Shown here one piece after another: positions 7,532 through 14,377 of a stretch of DNA of 14,377 bases. Position numbers and translations under genes: made by a program. The stretch lies in NCBI GenBank assembly GCA_036771375.1, contig DAIPHL010000047.1:1-14377 (forward strand), given 5' to 3'. Positions within the stretch are counted from its first letter, which is position 1, and each line of letters opens with the position of its first letter. The notes beneath the pieces are model-generated. The model ran no database searches and was not told where the DNA came from. It worked only from the letters and a program-made list of their open reading frames with translations. This stretch comes from DAIPHL01 sp036771375 (lineage in GTDB: Bacteria > Synergistota > Synergistia > Synergistales > Synergistaceae).

Positions 7532-7596
7532 AAGAGCCACCCCCAACGGAAAAGAGAGAACAAAACGGATTGCCCGTGCAAATCATGCGGGTAAAT

Positions 7597-7651
7597 CATA
7601 CCACAAAGGAGCATACCACATGTGAATCATGCGATATACTCCTTTGGAAGT
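7597..7651. repeat. Hairpin and short repeats before yqeB
   Basis: An inverted repeat CAAAGGAG/CTCCTTTG (7604-7611 and 7639-7646), extended inward by ATA/TAT after one mismatch, leaves a loop of about 19 bases. The same stretch carries a direct repeat CATACCACA (7597-7605 and 7612-7620), and AATCATGCG occurs at 7581-7589 and again at 7625-7633. It sits in the 142-base gap between the large subunit stop and the yqeB start. It may be an mRNA hairpin protecting or attenuating the transcript, or a protein-binding site. Confidence 0.4.
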
Positions 7652-7673
7652 ACGTTGATTTTATTGGACAGCT

Positions 7674-10001
7674 TTACGCTTTCGCTTTCAATGCCTCCAA
7701 TATTTTCTCCTTCGTGTAAGGGAGGGAATTAATTCTCACGCCTATTGCGTCATAGACTGCGTTTGCGATCGCGGGCGGAACGGGAGCGATTCCCATCTCT
7801 CCAATGCTTTTTGCACCAAAAGGTCCCGAGGGTTCGTATGCTTCCACGATAATCGTCTTTATCGGGCCGACGTCGGTGGCTCTGGGAACCTTGTAATCGG
7901 TAAAACTCTTGTTGAGCAACTTCGCACTTTCATCGTAGAGCATCTCCTCGGAGAGCGTATAACCGATGCCCTGTCCGACGCAGCCCTCCACCTGTGCCTC
8001 CACAAGTTGCGGGTTTATCGCAGTTCCCACGTCATGGACAGCCACAAAGTTGAGAATTTTAATTTCTCCCGTCTCAACATCCACTTCGACTTCCGCGAAG
8101 TGCGCCGCAAATGCAGGAGGACAGTTCAGAGCCGAGTAGCTGGCCGCTTCGTTGATATACATCGGATCCTTTGAATTGTATGTGGCAAAATATGCCACAT
8201 CGGATATCTTTGCGACCTTGCGCCCATTCTCCCTACGTACAACCCAGCCATCCGCTGTATCGAGGTTTCCTTTCTGTTGGCCGGTCAGTTCCGAGGCATA
8301 TCTTATAAGCTGTTCCTTCGCTTTCAATCCCGCACGCATGACAGCATTGCCTGCCACATATGTTTGACGAGAGGCATAACTCCCCATATCCAAAGTCGTC
8401 ATGTCCGTATCCGCCGATATTACGAAGACATCCTCCAGTTTCACTCCGATCGCCTCCGCGCATATCTGGCTGTGAACCGTATCGGAACCCTGTCCGAGGT
8501 CAGGAGAACCAATCATGAGAGTAACCGTGCCATCTTCGTTGACCTTTACGTGTGCCGATGAGAAATCCGGGGCCGCCGATGTCCCGGTCACATGCAAAGC
8601 CGCTGCCATTCCTTTGCCGTAGCGCTTGCAACCATCCGATTTACGATTTACTCCCCACTCGATCGCCTCCTTGCCGAGATCGATACACTCCTTCAAACCA
8701 CAGCTTTCGAGTATCCAATCGGATTTGAGTGCCACCGGATTGGGTTCGCCCACCACGACCAAATTCGCCTTGCGAAATTCTCCCGGATCCATCCCCAGCT
8801 CTTCGGCGATGCGATCAAAATGGCACTCGCGTGCAAAACACATCTGTGGATTGCCATAACCCCTGAATGCCCCCGAATCCGGCTTGTTCGTAAAAATGAT
8901 ATCGGCATGAAATTTGATGTTGGGAATTCTGTAAGGATTCTTCGTGCACATCGCCTTCGTGACGTAGGTGCTGTGTCCGGAATACGCTCCCGCACACGAC
9001 AAAACGTCCATTTGATATGCCACGATTTTGTTGTCCTTGTCGAGCCCGGTTTTGAGTTTGATCTCCGCAGGATGGCGCAATGTCGTATATGCGATGTTTT
9101 CTTCACGTGTCAATTCGATGCGGACAGGGCGTTTCGTCAACAGAGCGGCGAAAACACAGAGAATTTCGTTCTGCACCATCTGACGCTCTCCAAATCCACC
9201 TCCCAGCGCCGGTTTTATGACGCGAAGCTTGTGCATGGGGATGCCCAAAACCTCGTGAATATTCCGACGAATATGGTAGGGGACCTGGGTCGTGCTCCAG
9301 AGTGTCACCTTGCCTGACGGGTCGACTTTCGCAACGGAGCAGGAGGCCTCCATACATGTATGTTGCTGCCCCTGCAGAACATAGGAATCCTCGAATATCC
9401 TCACCGCTTTTTTAAAGGCCTCGTCCGTATCCCCATACGAGATATCCGCTTCGATCACGTTTTTTCCGCTCCCACCATGAATGAGAGGGGCTTCTTCCGT
9501 CAAGGCATGATGAATGTCAGCCACTTGAGGGAGAACGTCATACTCCACTTCGATAAGGGATTCGGCCGCTCGTGCTCTTACTTCGTCTTCGGCAAGTATG
9601 ACGGCGACAATCTCTCCTTCATAGCGAAGCTCCGTCTCCAAAAGATAGCGATCTTCCATATACCGAGGATCGACGGCCACAACACCCAGAATTGTCTCCC
9701 TTGGGTAACCGGCGGACGAAAAACGCACCTTGGGCACGTCCTTATGTGTAATAACCTTGACAACACCTGGAAGCATTTCCGCCTTCGACACATCGATCGA
9801 TTTGATCACGGCTCTGGTATGTGGAGAACGTACGAGCCTTCCATTCAACATCCCCGGCAAATACAAATCAGACGTATAAACGGCCGCTCCCGTGACTTTA
9901 TCTACCACGTCGACCTTATCGTGGTTCTTGCCAACCGTGTAAAACCCCTTCCACGGTTTCGACGCAATCTTTATGGTCTTTGTCTCCAGCATCTTTCCCA
10001 T
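7674..10001 (-). CDS. Molybdopterin-binding subunit of xanthine dehydrogenase-family hydroxylase
   Basis: Catalytic large subunit that hydroxylates an (often N-heterocyclic) substrate at a molybdenum centre and passes electrons to the iron-sulfur subunit; cytoplasmic. ATG 10001 is preferred (775 residues), with GGGGGTGA at 10014-10007 and a 5-base spacer. The alternative GTG 10010 overlaps the preceding stop. Domain order is the N-terminal a/b hammerhead (about residues 25-140) followed by the two molybdopterin-binding domains. Motifs are GGGFGERQ at 267-274, GSPDLGQGSDT in the middle of the cofactor domain, and the C-terminal AKSIGEMG, whose Glu (about residue 735) is the expected catalytic base. 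The length matches separate large subunits of XdhA/nicotinate dehydrogenase/CoxL-like enzymes. The substrate cannot be read from the sequence. The YqeB gene downstream hints at a selenium-containing cofactor. Confidence 0.9.
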   Translation of the reverse strand: MGKMLETKTIKIASKPWKGFYTVGKNHDKVDVVDKVTGAAVYTSDLYLPGMLNGRLVRSPHTRAVIKSIDVSKAEMLPGVVKVITHKDVPKVRFSSAGYPRETILGVVAVDPRYMEDRYLLETELRYEGEIVAVILAEDEVRARAAESLIEVEYDVLPQVADIHHALTEEAPLIHGGSGKNVIEADISYGDTDEAFKKAVRIFEDSYVLQGQQHTCMEASCSVAKVDPSGKVTLWSTTQVPYHIRRNIHEVLGIPMHKLRVIKPALGGGFGERQMVQNEILCVFAALLTKRPVRIELTREENIAYTTLRHPAEIKLKTGLDKDNKIVAYQMDVLSCAGAYSGHSTYVTKAMCTKNPYRIPNIKFHADIIFTNKPDSGAFRGYGNPQMCFARECHFDRIAEELGMDPGEFRKANLVVVGEPNPVALKSDWILESCGLKECIDLGKEAIEWGVNRKSDGCKRYGKGMAAALHVTGTSAAPDFSSAHVKVNEDGTVTLMIGSPDLGQGSDTVHSQICAEAIGVKLEDVFVISADTDMTTLDMGSYASRQTYVAGNAVMRAGLKAKEQLIRYASELTGQQKGNLDTADGWVVRRENGRKVAKISDVAYFATYNSKDPMYINEAASYSALNCPPAFAAHFAEVEVDVETGEIKILNFVAVHDVGTAINPQLVEAQVEGCVGQGIGYTLSEEMLYDESAKLLNKSFTDYKVPRATDVGPIKTIIVEAYEPSGPFGAKSIGEMGIAPVPPAIANAVYDAIGVRINSLPYTKEKILEALKAKA

Positions 10002-10006
10002 CCATG

Positions 10007-10480
10007 TCACCCCCGCATCTCTTCGGCAGCACTCATGATGGCCTGCACGGGCTTTGTGTATCCGGTACACCTACAGATGTTTCCGGCAATGGCGATCCGA
10101 ACCTCTTCCTCCGTGGGATTAGGGCACTCATCGAGAAACGCCTTTGCGGCGAGAATCATTCCTGGAGTACAATAACCACACTGTACCGCGGCATATTCGA
10201 TGAATTTACGCTGCAGAGGATGCAATCCATCTTCCGCTAATCCCTCTATGGTCAGAATTTCGGCACCATCCGCTTTCATTGCGGGCAGGATACATGATTT
10301 GATGGCTCTCCCATTCATGATTACAGTGCAGGCACCACAGTCACCGGTGTCACATCCGATCTTCGTCCCTGTCCTCCGAAGCTTTTCTCTCAAAAGTGCA
10401 GAGAGCGTCATGCCGGCTGTTATCTCCACACTCTGTTTCTTGCCGTTCAATTGAAATGTTATGGTAAGCTTTTTCTCCAC
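10007..10480 (-). CDS. 2x[2Fe-2S] subunit of the molybdenum hydroxylase
   Basis: Electron-transfer small subunit. The GTG at 10480 is chosen as start because GAGGAGGGA lies at 10495-10487 with a 6-base spacer, giving 156 residues, the normal size. A longer frame to 10519 would overlap the FAD gene. The plant-type ferredoxin cluster is bound by Cys43, Cys48, Cys51 and Cys63 (GCDTGDCGACTV and the following SC). The second cluster, in the C-terminal helical domain, is bound by Cys101, Cys104, Cys136 and Cys138 (CGYCTPG and CRCTGY). All eight ligands are present. It starts 13 bases after the FAD subunit gene stop and ends just before the large subunit start, so it is tightly coupled in the operon. 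Confidence 0.93.
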   Translation of the reverse strand: MEKKLTITFQLNGKKQSVEITAGMTLSALLREKLRRTGTKIGCDTGDCGACTVIMNGRAIKSCILPAMKADGAEILTIEGLAEDGLHPLQRKFIEYAAVQCGYCTPGMILAAKAFLDECPNPTEEEVRIAIAGNICRCTGYTKPVQAIMSAAEEMRG

Positions 10481-10493
10481 AACCGTTCCCTCC

Positions 10494-11354
10494 TCAAACC
10501 GCTGCGCCGTCGTATGCACGCAAAATCGCTCTTTTCACGAGCACATTCAACGCCTCACGGCGATACTCTTTTGTACAGCGAATATTCGTTATCGGGGAGA
10601 TCGCTTCGGCGATTTTGTCACATACCTCGTCCAAGATCTTTCCTTCCGGTTTCTTTCCCATCAGAACTCTTTCACATGCCGTTGCCCGAACGACCGTTGG
10701 GGCGACAGCCCCCAAAGCGATTCGTCCTTCCTCCACGAGCCCGGAATCGGAACGACGGATAAAAACCGCTACATTTGCATTCGCAAGATCCACCGAATTT
10801 CTGGCTATTTTCTCAAAGGCACTGCCACAGTGTCCCGGAACGATCGGAATACGAATTTCCCTCAACAACTCATCCGATTCCAAAACCGTCTTGCGAGGAC
10901 CCAGAAAAAACTCCGTCGCCTTTACGAGACGTTCCTTCCCCCTCGAAACGAGGACAAATTCAGCATTGAATGCCAGCATCGGAGGAATGGAATCTCCCGA
11001 GGGTACTGCAGAACAGATATTGCCACCAACCGTCGCGATATTTCGAATGGTCATATCGGCAAGATCCTTCGATGCCTCCCACAAGGCCGTAAAATCCCTT
11101 TCGATCTCTTTCGAGGTAATGATATCGCGATAGATCGTGCAGCTCCCAATGCACAACACGTTCTCTTCTCTTTTGATATAGTCCAACCCAGTCTTTGAAA
11201 TATCAAGGATCGCATCCAACTCGGGATGTTCTGCCACAAATATGTCGGTCCCACCCGCCAGGATCTTCACGTTGCCTTCGTACCCCGCCAAGGTCGAAAG
11301 AGCCTCGTCAACCGAGGCAGGCACAAAATATTCCCTTACGTTCAACTGTTTCAT
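10494..11354 (-). CDS. FAD-binding subunit of the molybdenum hydroxylase
   Basis: Medium subunit that accepts electrons from the iron-sulfur clusters and reduces the final acceptor via FAD. The ATG at 11354 has GGAGAG upstream. At 286 residues it matches XdhB/CoxM-type subunits. The FAD-binding motif KILAGGTD lies at residues 30-37. The second motif, ATVGGNICSAVPSGDS, lies at about 107-122. The C-terminal CO-dehydrogenase flavoprotein domain includes GAVAPTVVRA. It is the second gene in the minus-strand operon, 31 bases after the YjiH-type transporter stop and 13 bases before the iron-sulfur subunit. No residue is obviously missing. Confidence 0.92.
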   Translation of the reverse strand: MKQLNVREYFVPASVDEALSTLAGYEGNVKILAGGTDIFVAEHPELDAILDISKTGLDYIKREENVLCIGSCTIYRDIITSKEIERDFTALWEASKDLADMTIRNIATVGGNICSAVPSGDSIPPMLAFNAEFVLVSRGKERLVKATEFFLGPRKTVLESDELLREIRIPIVPGHCGSAFEKIARNSVDLANANVAVFIRRSDSGLVEEGRIALGAVAPTVVRATACERVLMGKKPEGKILDEVCDKIAEAISPITNIRCTKEYRREALNVLVKRAILRAYDGAAV

Positions 11355-11385
11355 TCACAACTCTCCTTTCTCTCCACCGACTCAT

Positions 11386-12682
11386 TCAAAACAGAACATG
11401 ACTCACCAGCGCTAGAATTGGCATGGCAACCAACGTTCTCACGATGAAACACAAAACAAGATCGGACATGGAAACAGGTATCTCACATTCAAGCATGGCA
11501 TTCGCGCTCTCGGTGAAAAAAATTATCTGGACTGATGACAGGACGGCAATAAAAAAGATGCTCTTTACCGCAAATCCCTTGCCGGAGACCATAATGACCG
11601 GCAACGCCAACTCTGCGATGCCAATCAGTGTGGCAGGCGCAATCTCTGCAGCATTGGGCATTCGTAGTAATTTCAACAAAGGAATCATCGGCATCCCAAG
11701 CCAAGTGAAGAGGGGGGTATGTTCCGCCAATAAAAGAGCGATCACGGCGATTGATACGACATATGCCACGATCTTTTGAGAGAAGGCGATCGCACTCCAC
11801 AGGGTTCCCATGAAAACCTTGAAATTCAGTTCTCCAGAACGCTTGATTCCGGCGTTGACCGCCGACAGTAAGCGATTTTCGACGCGCGGGGTAATTCGAT
11901 CGTCATCGGTCTGAAGTGTATTGTCTATGTATATATCTTTCTTCCATGAAAGCGGTGGAATCCTGACACATATGGCCGCCATGACAAAGGTGACAACAAA
12001 AGAGGTCAGAACAACCTGAGCATAAAGATGCTCGATTCCGGCGAGAGAGACCAACACCCCGAAAAAGCCCAAACTGCAAACGGAAAAGCAAGTCAATACC
12101 GTTACACCTTCCCGATGTGTGTAGCATTTGGTCTTGTAAAGCTGTTCGGTCATGAACACCCCCACTGCCAGGGCGGAAACAAAGGACGCAATACCATTGA
12201 CCGCGGCACAACCCGGAAGCTTGAAGAGTGGGCGCATGATCGGTTCGATCAATACACCCACAAACTCAACGATGCCTGATTTCAGAATCATCACCACAAA
12301 CCAACCGGCCAGTATGACAGTCAACATCACGGAACCAGCGAGCGAAACGGCAAGACCTCCGATATCCTTACTCAATATTTGGGAAGGCCCCACATTAAAA
12401 ATAACCATGATACTAAAGACAACTGCAAGCAGATAAAACACGATTTTACAAATCCCATCTTCCTGATGGTATTTTGCAAACGGTTCCATCTTCAAGACCT
12501 TGCCCAGACAGACGGTAACGATAAGGGAAGAACAGAGAAAAAGAACAAGGTAATTGATCAAAACCGAGCCGAGGGTATTTTTTTAAAAAACCAACCAAAG
12601 CAACCAGCGGGACATTTCCATTAAAAACGGGCGCAAAAAACAAGAATACTCCAACAACGCTGCAAATCAAGAATTTCACCAC
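11386..12682 (-). CDS. YjiH-family membrane transporter, frameshifted near its N-terminus
   Basis: Polytopic inner-membrane protein of the YjiH / nucleoside-recognition (Gate) domain family; solute unknown. The gene cannot be read in one frame. The start, GTG 12682, has AAAGGGGG at 12698-12691, about 8 bases upstream, and begins VVKFLICSVVGVFLFFAPVF. A one-base excess in the T7A6 run (plus strand 12578-12590) then breaks the frame. Removing one base gives GFLKNTLGSVLINYLVLF, continuous with the remaining roughly 390 residues, and a total of 431. Downstream of the lesion the frame is intact, with about 10 membrane segments and an EIAPATLIGIAELALPVIMVSG gate-like stretch. It is the first gene of the hydroxylase operon and could import its substrate. 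The break may be a real mutation, a transcriptional slippage site or a sequencing error. An internal TTG at 12561 would give a protein lacking the first membrane helix. Confidence 0.78.
12578..12590 (-). other. Frameshift site: T7A6 homopolymer pair
   Basis: Seven T followed by six A on the plus strand (T6A7 in the coding sense) mark the exact point where the N-terminal and main reading frames of the YjiH-family gene separate. One base fewer restores the frame. The needed shift is +1 (or -2) for a ribosome, which is unlike the common programmed -1 type. Loss of one base by RNA polymerase slippage would also restore it. Confidence 0.75.
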
Positions 12683-12869
12683 ATGACATACCCCCTTTGC
12701 ACTTTGTTTTATCAAATAGCCCGATCTACGACTCTCCGAAAAAATACACAGAACACCCCTTTGGCAGTGTCTTTTGATTACAACACAACAATAAGAATTC
12801 TATTCATTAATGCAGCTATGTATCTTTTAAAACAAAGCTACACTGGGTATTTATTTTTGGGACTTTTGT
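12683..12869 (-). other. Leader of the hydroxylase operon, no gene
   Basis: About 187 bases of AT-rich untranslated leader lie between the predicted start site and the transporter gene. I see a small palindrome AGAATTCT (12794-12801) with AT-rich flanks. I see no known riboswitch consensus that I can recognise and no convincing intrinsic terminator. Open frames on either strand here look fortuitous. Confidence 0.4.
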
Positions 12870-12872
12870 CCC
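12859..12872. promoter_or_regulatory. Palindrome at predicted transcription start
   Basis: GGGAC-TTTT-GTCCC is a perfect 5+5 inverted repeat placed directly downstream of the predicted -10 element on the minus strand, over the expected start point. This is a typical repressor position. Alternatively it forms a small hairpin at the very 5' end of the transcript. Confidence 0.45.
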
Positions 12873-12875
12873 ATT

Positions 12876-12903
12876 ATCATAGCCTTATTTTTCGTTTTGT
12901 CAA
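12876..12903 (-). promoter_or_regulatory. Sigma-70-type promoter of the hydroxylase operon
   Basis: On the minus strand a perfect -35 TTGACA (12903-12898) and a -10 TATGAT (12881-12876) are separated by 16 bases. Transcription would start near 12869 and give a leader of about 187 bases before the GTG 12682. The elements are close to consensus and lie in AT-rich DNA, so this is the best-supported promoter in the window. Confidence 0.75.
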
Positions 12904-13108
12904 CAAAATACCGAAGCAATTTGAAATTAAGTACAGATGAAGTCCATCTCTTTTCGTCGTAGTCTCCAGTTACAATGATGGTGTCGGCTGTTTTATCGGC
13001 GACAAGACATTTTGCTCATCAAGATGATCATGCCGTTAAACACGTGTAAGGTCCCAAACCAAGAGGACTGCCCAACGCATTTAAGATTGGTTATATGTAG
13101 GATAATCT
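12904..13108. other. Spacer without a recognisable gene
   Basis: Between the hydroxylase promoter and the insertion element no frame longer than about 30 codons has a ribosome-binding site or recognisable motif. It may hold remnants of an older gene interrupted by the insertion element; I cannot identify them. Confidence 0.35.
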
Positions 13109-13130
13109 AGGGTTGTTTACAAACCGGGTG
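13109..13130 (+). repeat. Left terminal inverted repeat of the IS
   Basis: Begins AGGGTTGTTTACAAA and ends CCGGGTG. It matches the reverse complement of the right end over the first 15 bases and again over the last 7. Confidence 0.75.
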
Positions 13131-13170
13131 AGTTTGCAGGAGGCAAACGCCCGGGAGGGAGCCGCCCGAA

Positions 13171-13944
13171 ATGAACATCCACAAACGCACAAAACCGACA
13201 CCCCAGCAACGAGAGGAGATTTATCGGAGGCATCACACAGAACACATACGCGTTGCTTTACTGGCCGAGGAATATCACGTCTGTCGTCCGACGATCTATA
13301 GCTGCAATGCTCGTTTCCGCACTCTGGCCTGGGGCATGAAACGTCTTGCCAAAATAGAAAAGACAATTGAAGCCAGATTGAAAAAAGAGGCCAAACGCTA
13401 CAACAAAAGCTATCCGGGAGAAATGCTTCACCTTGACTGCAAGCGTCTGCCTTTACTGAAGGGACAGGTCCATACCGCCCCACGAGATTATCTTTTCGTG
13501 GCGATCGACGACTACAGCCGTGAGCTCTATGCGGCAATCCTGCCGGACAGGACAGCCGCTTCTGCAGGGAGCTTTCCGGGTCAAGTCCTGGAGGAATGCG
13601 CCTATACGATTGAGACTGCCTACACGGATAACGGCAAAGAATTTCAAGGGAATCGGAGCATCACTCTTTTGCGGAGCTGTGCATGAGAAATGGTATCGGG
13701 CAGAAGTTCACGCGAGCGAGCGACGCCGAAGACCAATGGCAAGACGGAACAAGTCCTGCGAACCTTGATGGAGATGTGGCACGATAAGGAGCATTTCGAG
13801 TCTCCGGAGCATCGCGGAAAATCATTGGCTCGTTTCGTCAATTGCTACAATTGGGTCAAACCTCACAAATCTCTGGGTAATTTGACGCCGGGAGAAAAGC
13901 TCTGTCTATATTTTTTCACCCGGGATTTTGTAAACAACCCTTGA
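13171..13944 (+). pseudogene. IS481-family DDE transposase, frameshifted
   Basis: The translation from ATG 13171 shows an N-terminal helix-turn-helix (about residues 12-43). The integrase core follows, with the first aspartate in EMLHLDCKRLPLLKG (Asp89), then LFVAIDDYSRELYAAILPD, and the second aspartate in AYTDNGKEFQG (Asp153). The frame breaks near 13656, where one G appears lost. A second frame continues HHSFAELCMRNGIGQKFTR. A third frame begins after a threefold GCGA repeat (13712-13723), where one extra copy shifts the frame, and continues TPKTNGKTEQVLRTLMEMWH (the Glu of the triad) to the stop at 13944. The linker after TIYSC also looks shortened by roughly 15-20 residues against the family. 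The protein cannot be made from this sequence in one piece. The tail reads into the right inverted repeat. Confidence 0.85.
13917..13941 (+). repeat. Right terminal inverted repeat of the IS
   Basis: Starts CACCCGGGATTTTG and ends TAAACAACCCT. It is the inverted partner of the left end at 13109-13130 and overlaps the last codons of the transposase remnant. Confidence 0.75.
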
Positions 13945-13981
13945 CTTTCTTACACCAAAAAGAATAACCTAGCAGTTGAAA

Positions 13982-14134
13982 ATGTTTGTGGTTCGTACTT
14001 ATGCCGTTATCGAGAAGATCAATGACAAAAAATTCTACTTCATCACCACGGCGGAAGGACCGTAAGACATCTATACAACCGGATTTTATACGGCTCTTGC
14101 TCCCATCGAAGGCTGGGCTGCTTTACCGGCATAA
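13982..14134 (+). pseudogene. Short unidentified reading frame with an internal stop
   Basis: From ATG 13982 the frame reads MFVVRTYAVIEKINDKKFYF and on to an in-frame TAA (14063-14065). It then resumes DIYTTGFYTALAPIEGWAAL to a second TAA at 14132-14134. The amino acid composition on both sides of the stop looks protein-like. A neighbouring frame continues GINSVQMISAWDMSKEKD to a stop. This suggests a decayed small gene or the tail of one damaged near the insertion element. I do not recognise a family, and the ribosome-binding site is weak. It may equally be chance. Confidence 0.3.
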
Positions 14135-14288
14135 ACTCTGTGCAGATGATCAGTGCCTGGGACATGTCAAAAGAGAAAGACTGAACAAAAACTATCGCAT
14201 TTCCTGAGGCGGAAATTGCGGGAGCTTCACTCTGAAAAAATCTGCTGCTGTAGCACAGTGAAATCAGAGAAGAAAGACTGATGAGAAG

Positions 14289-14377
14289 ATGGGAAAAGAA
14301 CGAAGTGCCCCCCAAAAAATCGTTGTTCGCGGGGCGAAAGTACATAATCTGAAAAATATTGACGTGGATATTCCTCT
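14289..14377 (+). CDS. uvrA: UvrA, excinuclease ABC subunit A (5' end only)
   Basis: The first 29 codons of the DNA damage-recognition ATPase of nucleotide excision repair; the gene runs off the right edge. The translation MGKERSAPQKIVVRGAKVHN followed by LKNIDVDIP matches the highly conserved UvrA N-terminus (KIVIRGAREHNLKNIDVEIP in relatives). ATG 14289 is the only start possible in frame, because a TGA lies at 14259-14261 with no other start codon in between. The purine-rich sequence upstream gives only a mediocre ribosome-binding site. The Walker A motif would lie beyond the edge. It is unrelated to the catabolic operons and marks conserved chromosomal DNA. Confidence 0.85.
   Translation, partial: MGKERSAPQKIVVRGAKVHNLKNIDVDIP

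Larger units (their letters stand above)
13109..13941 (+). mobile_element. Degraded IS481-like insertion sequence
   Basis: The ends are inverted repeats. The left end AGGGTTGTTTACAAA followed by CCGGGTG (13109-13130) matches the reverse complement of the right end (13917-13941), with a two-to-three-base length difference in the middle. The 833-base length is short for the family (about 1 kb), in line with an internal deletion in the transposase. No target-site duplication is visible in the flanks (left ATAATCT, right TGACTTT), which suggests flank decay or recombination. The element separates the hydroxylase operon from uvrA. Confidence 0.78.

Noticed and set aside
6512..7594. 360-codon plus-strand frame
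   Set aside because: It is antisense to yqeB and crosses the terminator hairpin; the translation has no recognisable domain.
12578..12590. Programmed -1 ribosomal frameshifting
   Set aside because: The frame needed downstream is +1 (or -2), not -1, so the classical slippery heptamer mechanism does not fit.
12683..12869. Riboswitch (purine or molybdenum cofactor type) in the hydroxylase leader
   Set aside because: I could not find the conserved core sequences or a stable multi-helix fold by eye. A covariance-model search for these classes would decide.
12683..12940. 85-residue plus-strand frame opposite the hydroxylase leader
   Set aside because: It overlaps the well-supported minus-strand promoter and leader and has no ribosome-binding site or family features.
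1..14377. CRISPR array or defence system
   Set aside because: No regularly spaced direct repeats and no cas-like or other defence genes are visible.

Overview
The window is bacterial chromosomal DNA of moderately high GC. Its gene content suggests an anaerobic, amino-acid-fermenting bacterium, possibly Synergistota or a clostridial lineage. The lineage is an inference from gene content (CoA-transferase and thiolase catabolism, a sodium symporter, a molybdenum hydroxylase with the selenium-linked YqeB protein) and is not proven by any marker gene.

Region 1 (1-662) has no convincing gene. It holds several dyads in the long upstream region of a plus-strand operon. Region 2 (663-6470, plus strand) is a catabolic operon: thiolase, CoA-transferase subunits A and B, a class-III aminotransferase, a 69-residue two-helix membrane protein, and a sodium:solute symporter whose GTG start overlaps the stop of the small protein. 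Read together, they suggest uptake of an amino acid, transamination to a keto acid, CoA activation and thiolytic cleavage to acetyl-CoA. A beta-amino acid fits best, because its transamination gives directly the 3-oxoacid that this CoA-transferase/thiolase pair uses. A strong GC hairpin at 6550-6587 closes the operon.

Region 3 (12903 down to 6734, minus strand) converges on that hairpin. It starts with a good sigma-70-type promoter and a palindrome at the predicted start site. Then come a YjiH-family membrane transporter with a one-base frameshift in a T7A6 run, the FAD, iron-sulfur and molybdopterin subunits of a xanthine-dehydrogenase-family hydroxylase, and YqeB. The substrate cannot be read from the sequence. 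The set looks like a transporter plus a molybdenum hydroxylase, perhaps with a selenium-modified cofactor.

Region 4 (12904-14377) is debris followed by a housekeeping gene. A degraded IS481-like element with clear terminal inverted repeats lies at 13109-13941. It is followed by a short decayed reading frame, and then the first 29 codons of uvrA run off the right edge.
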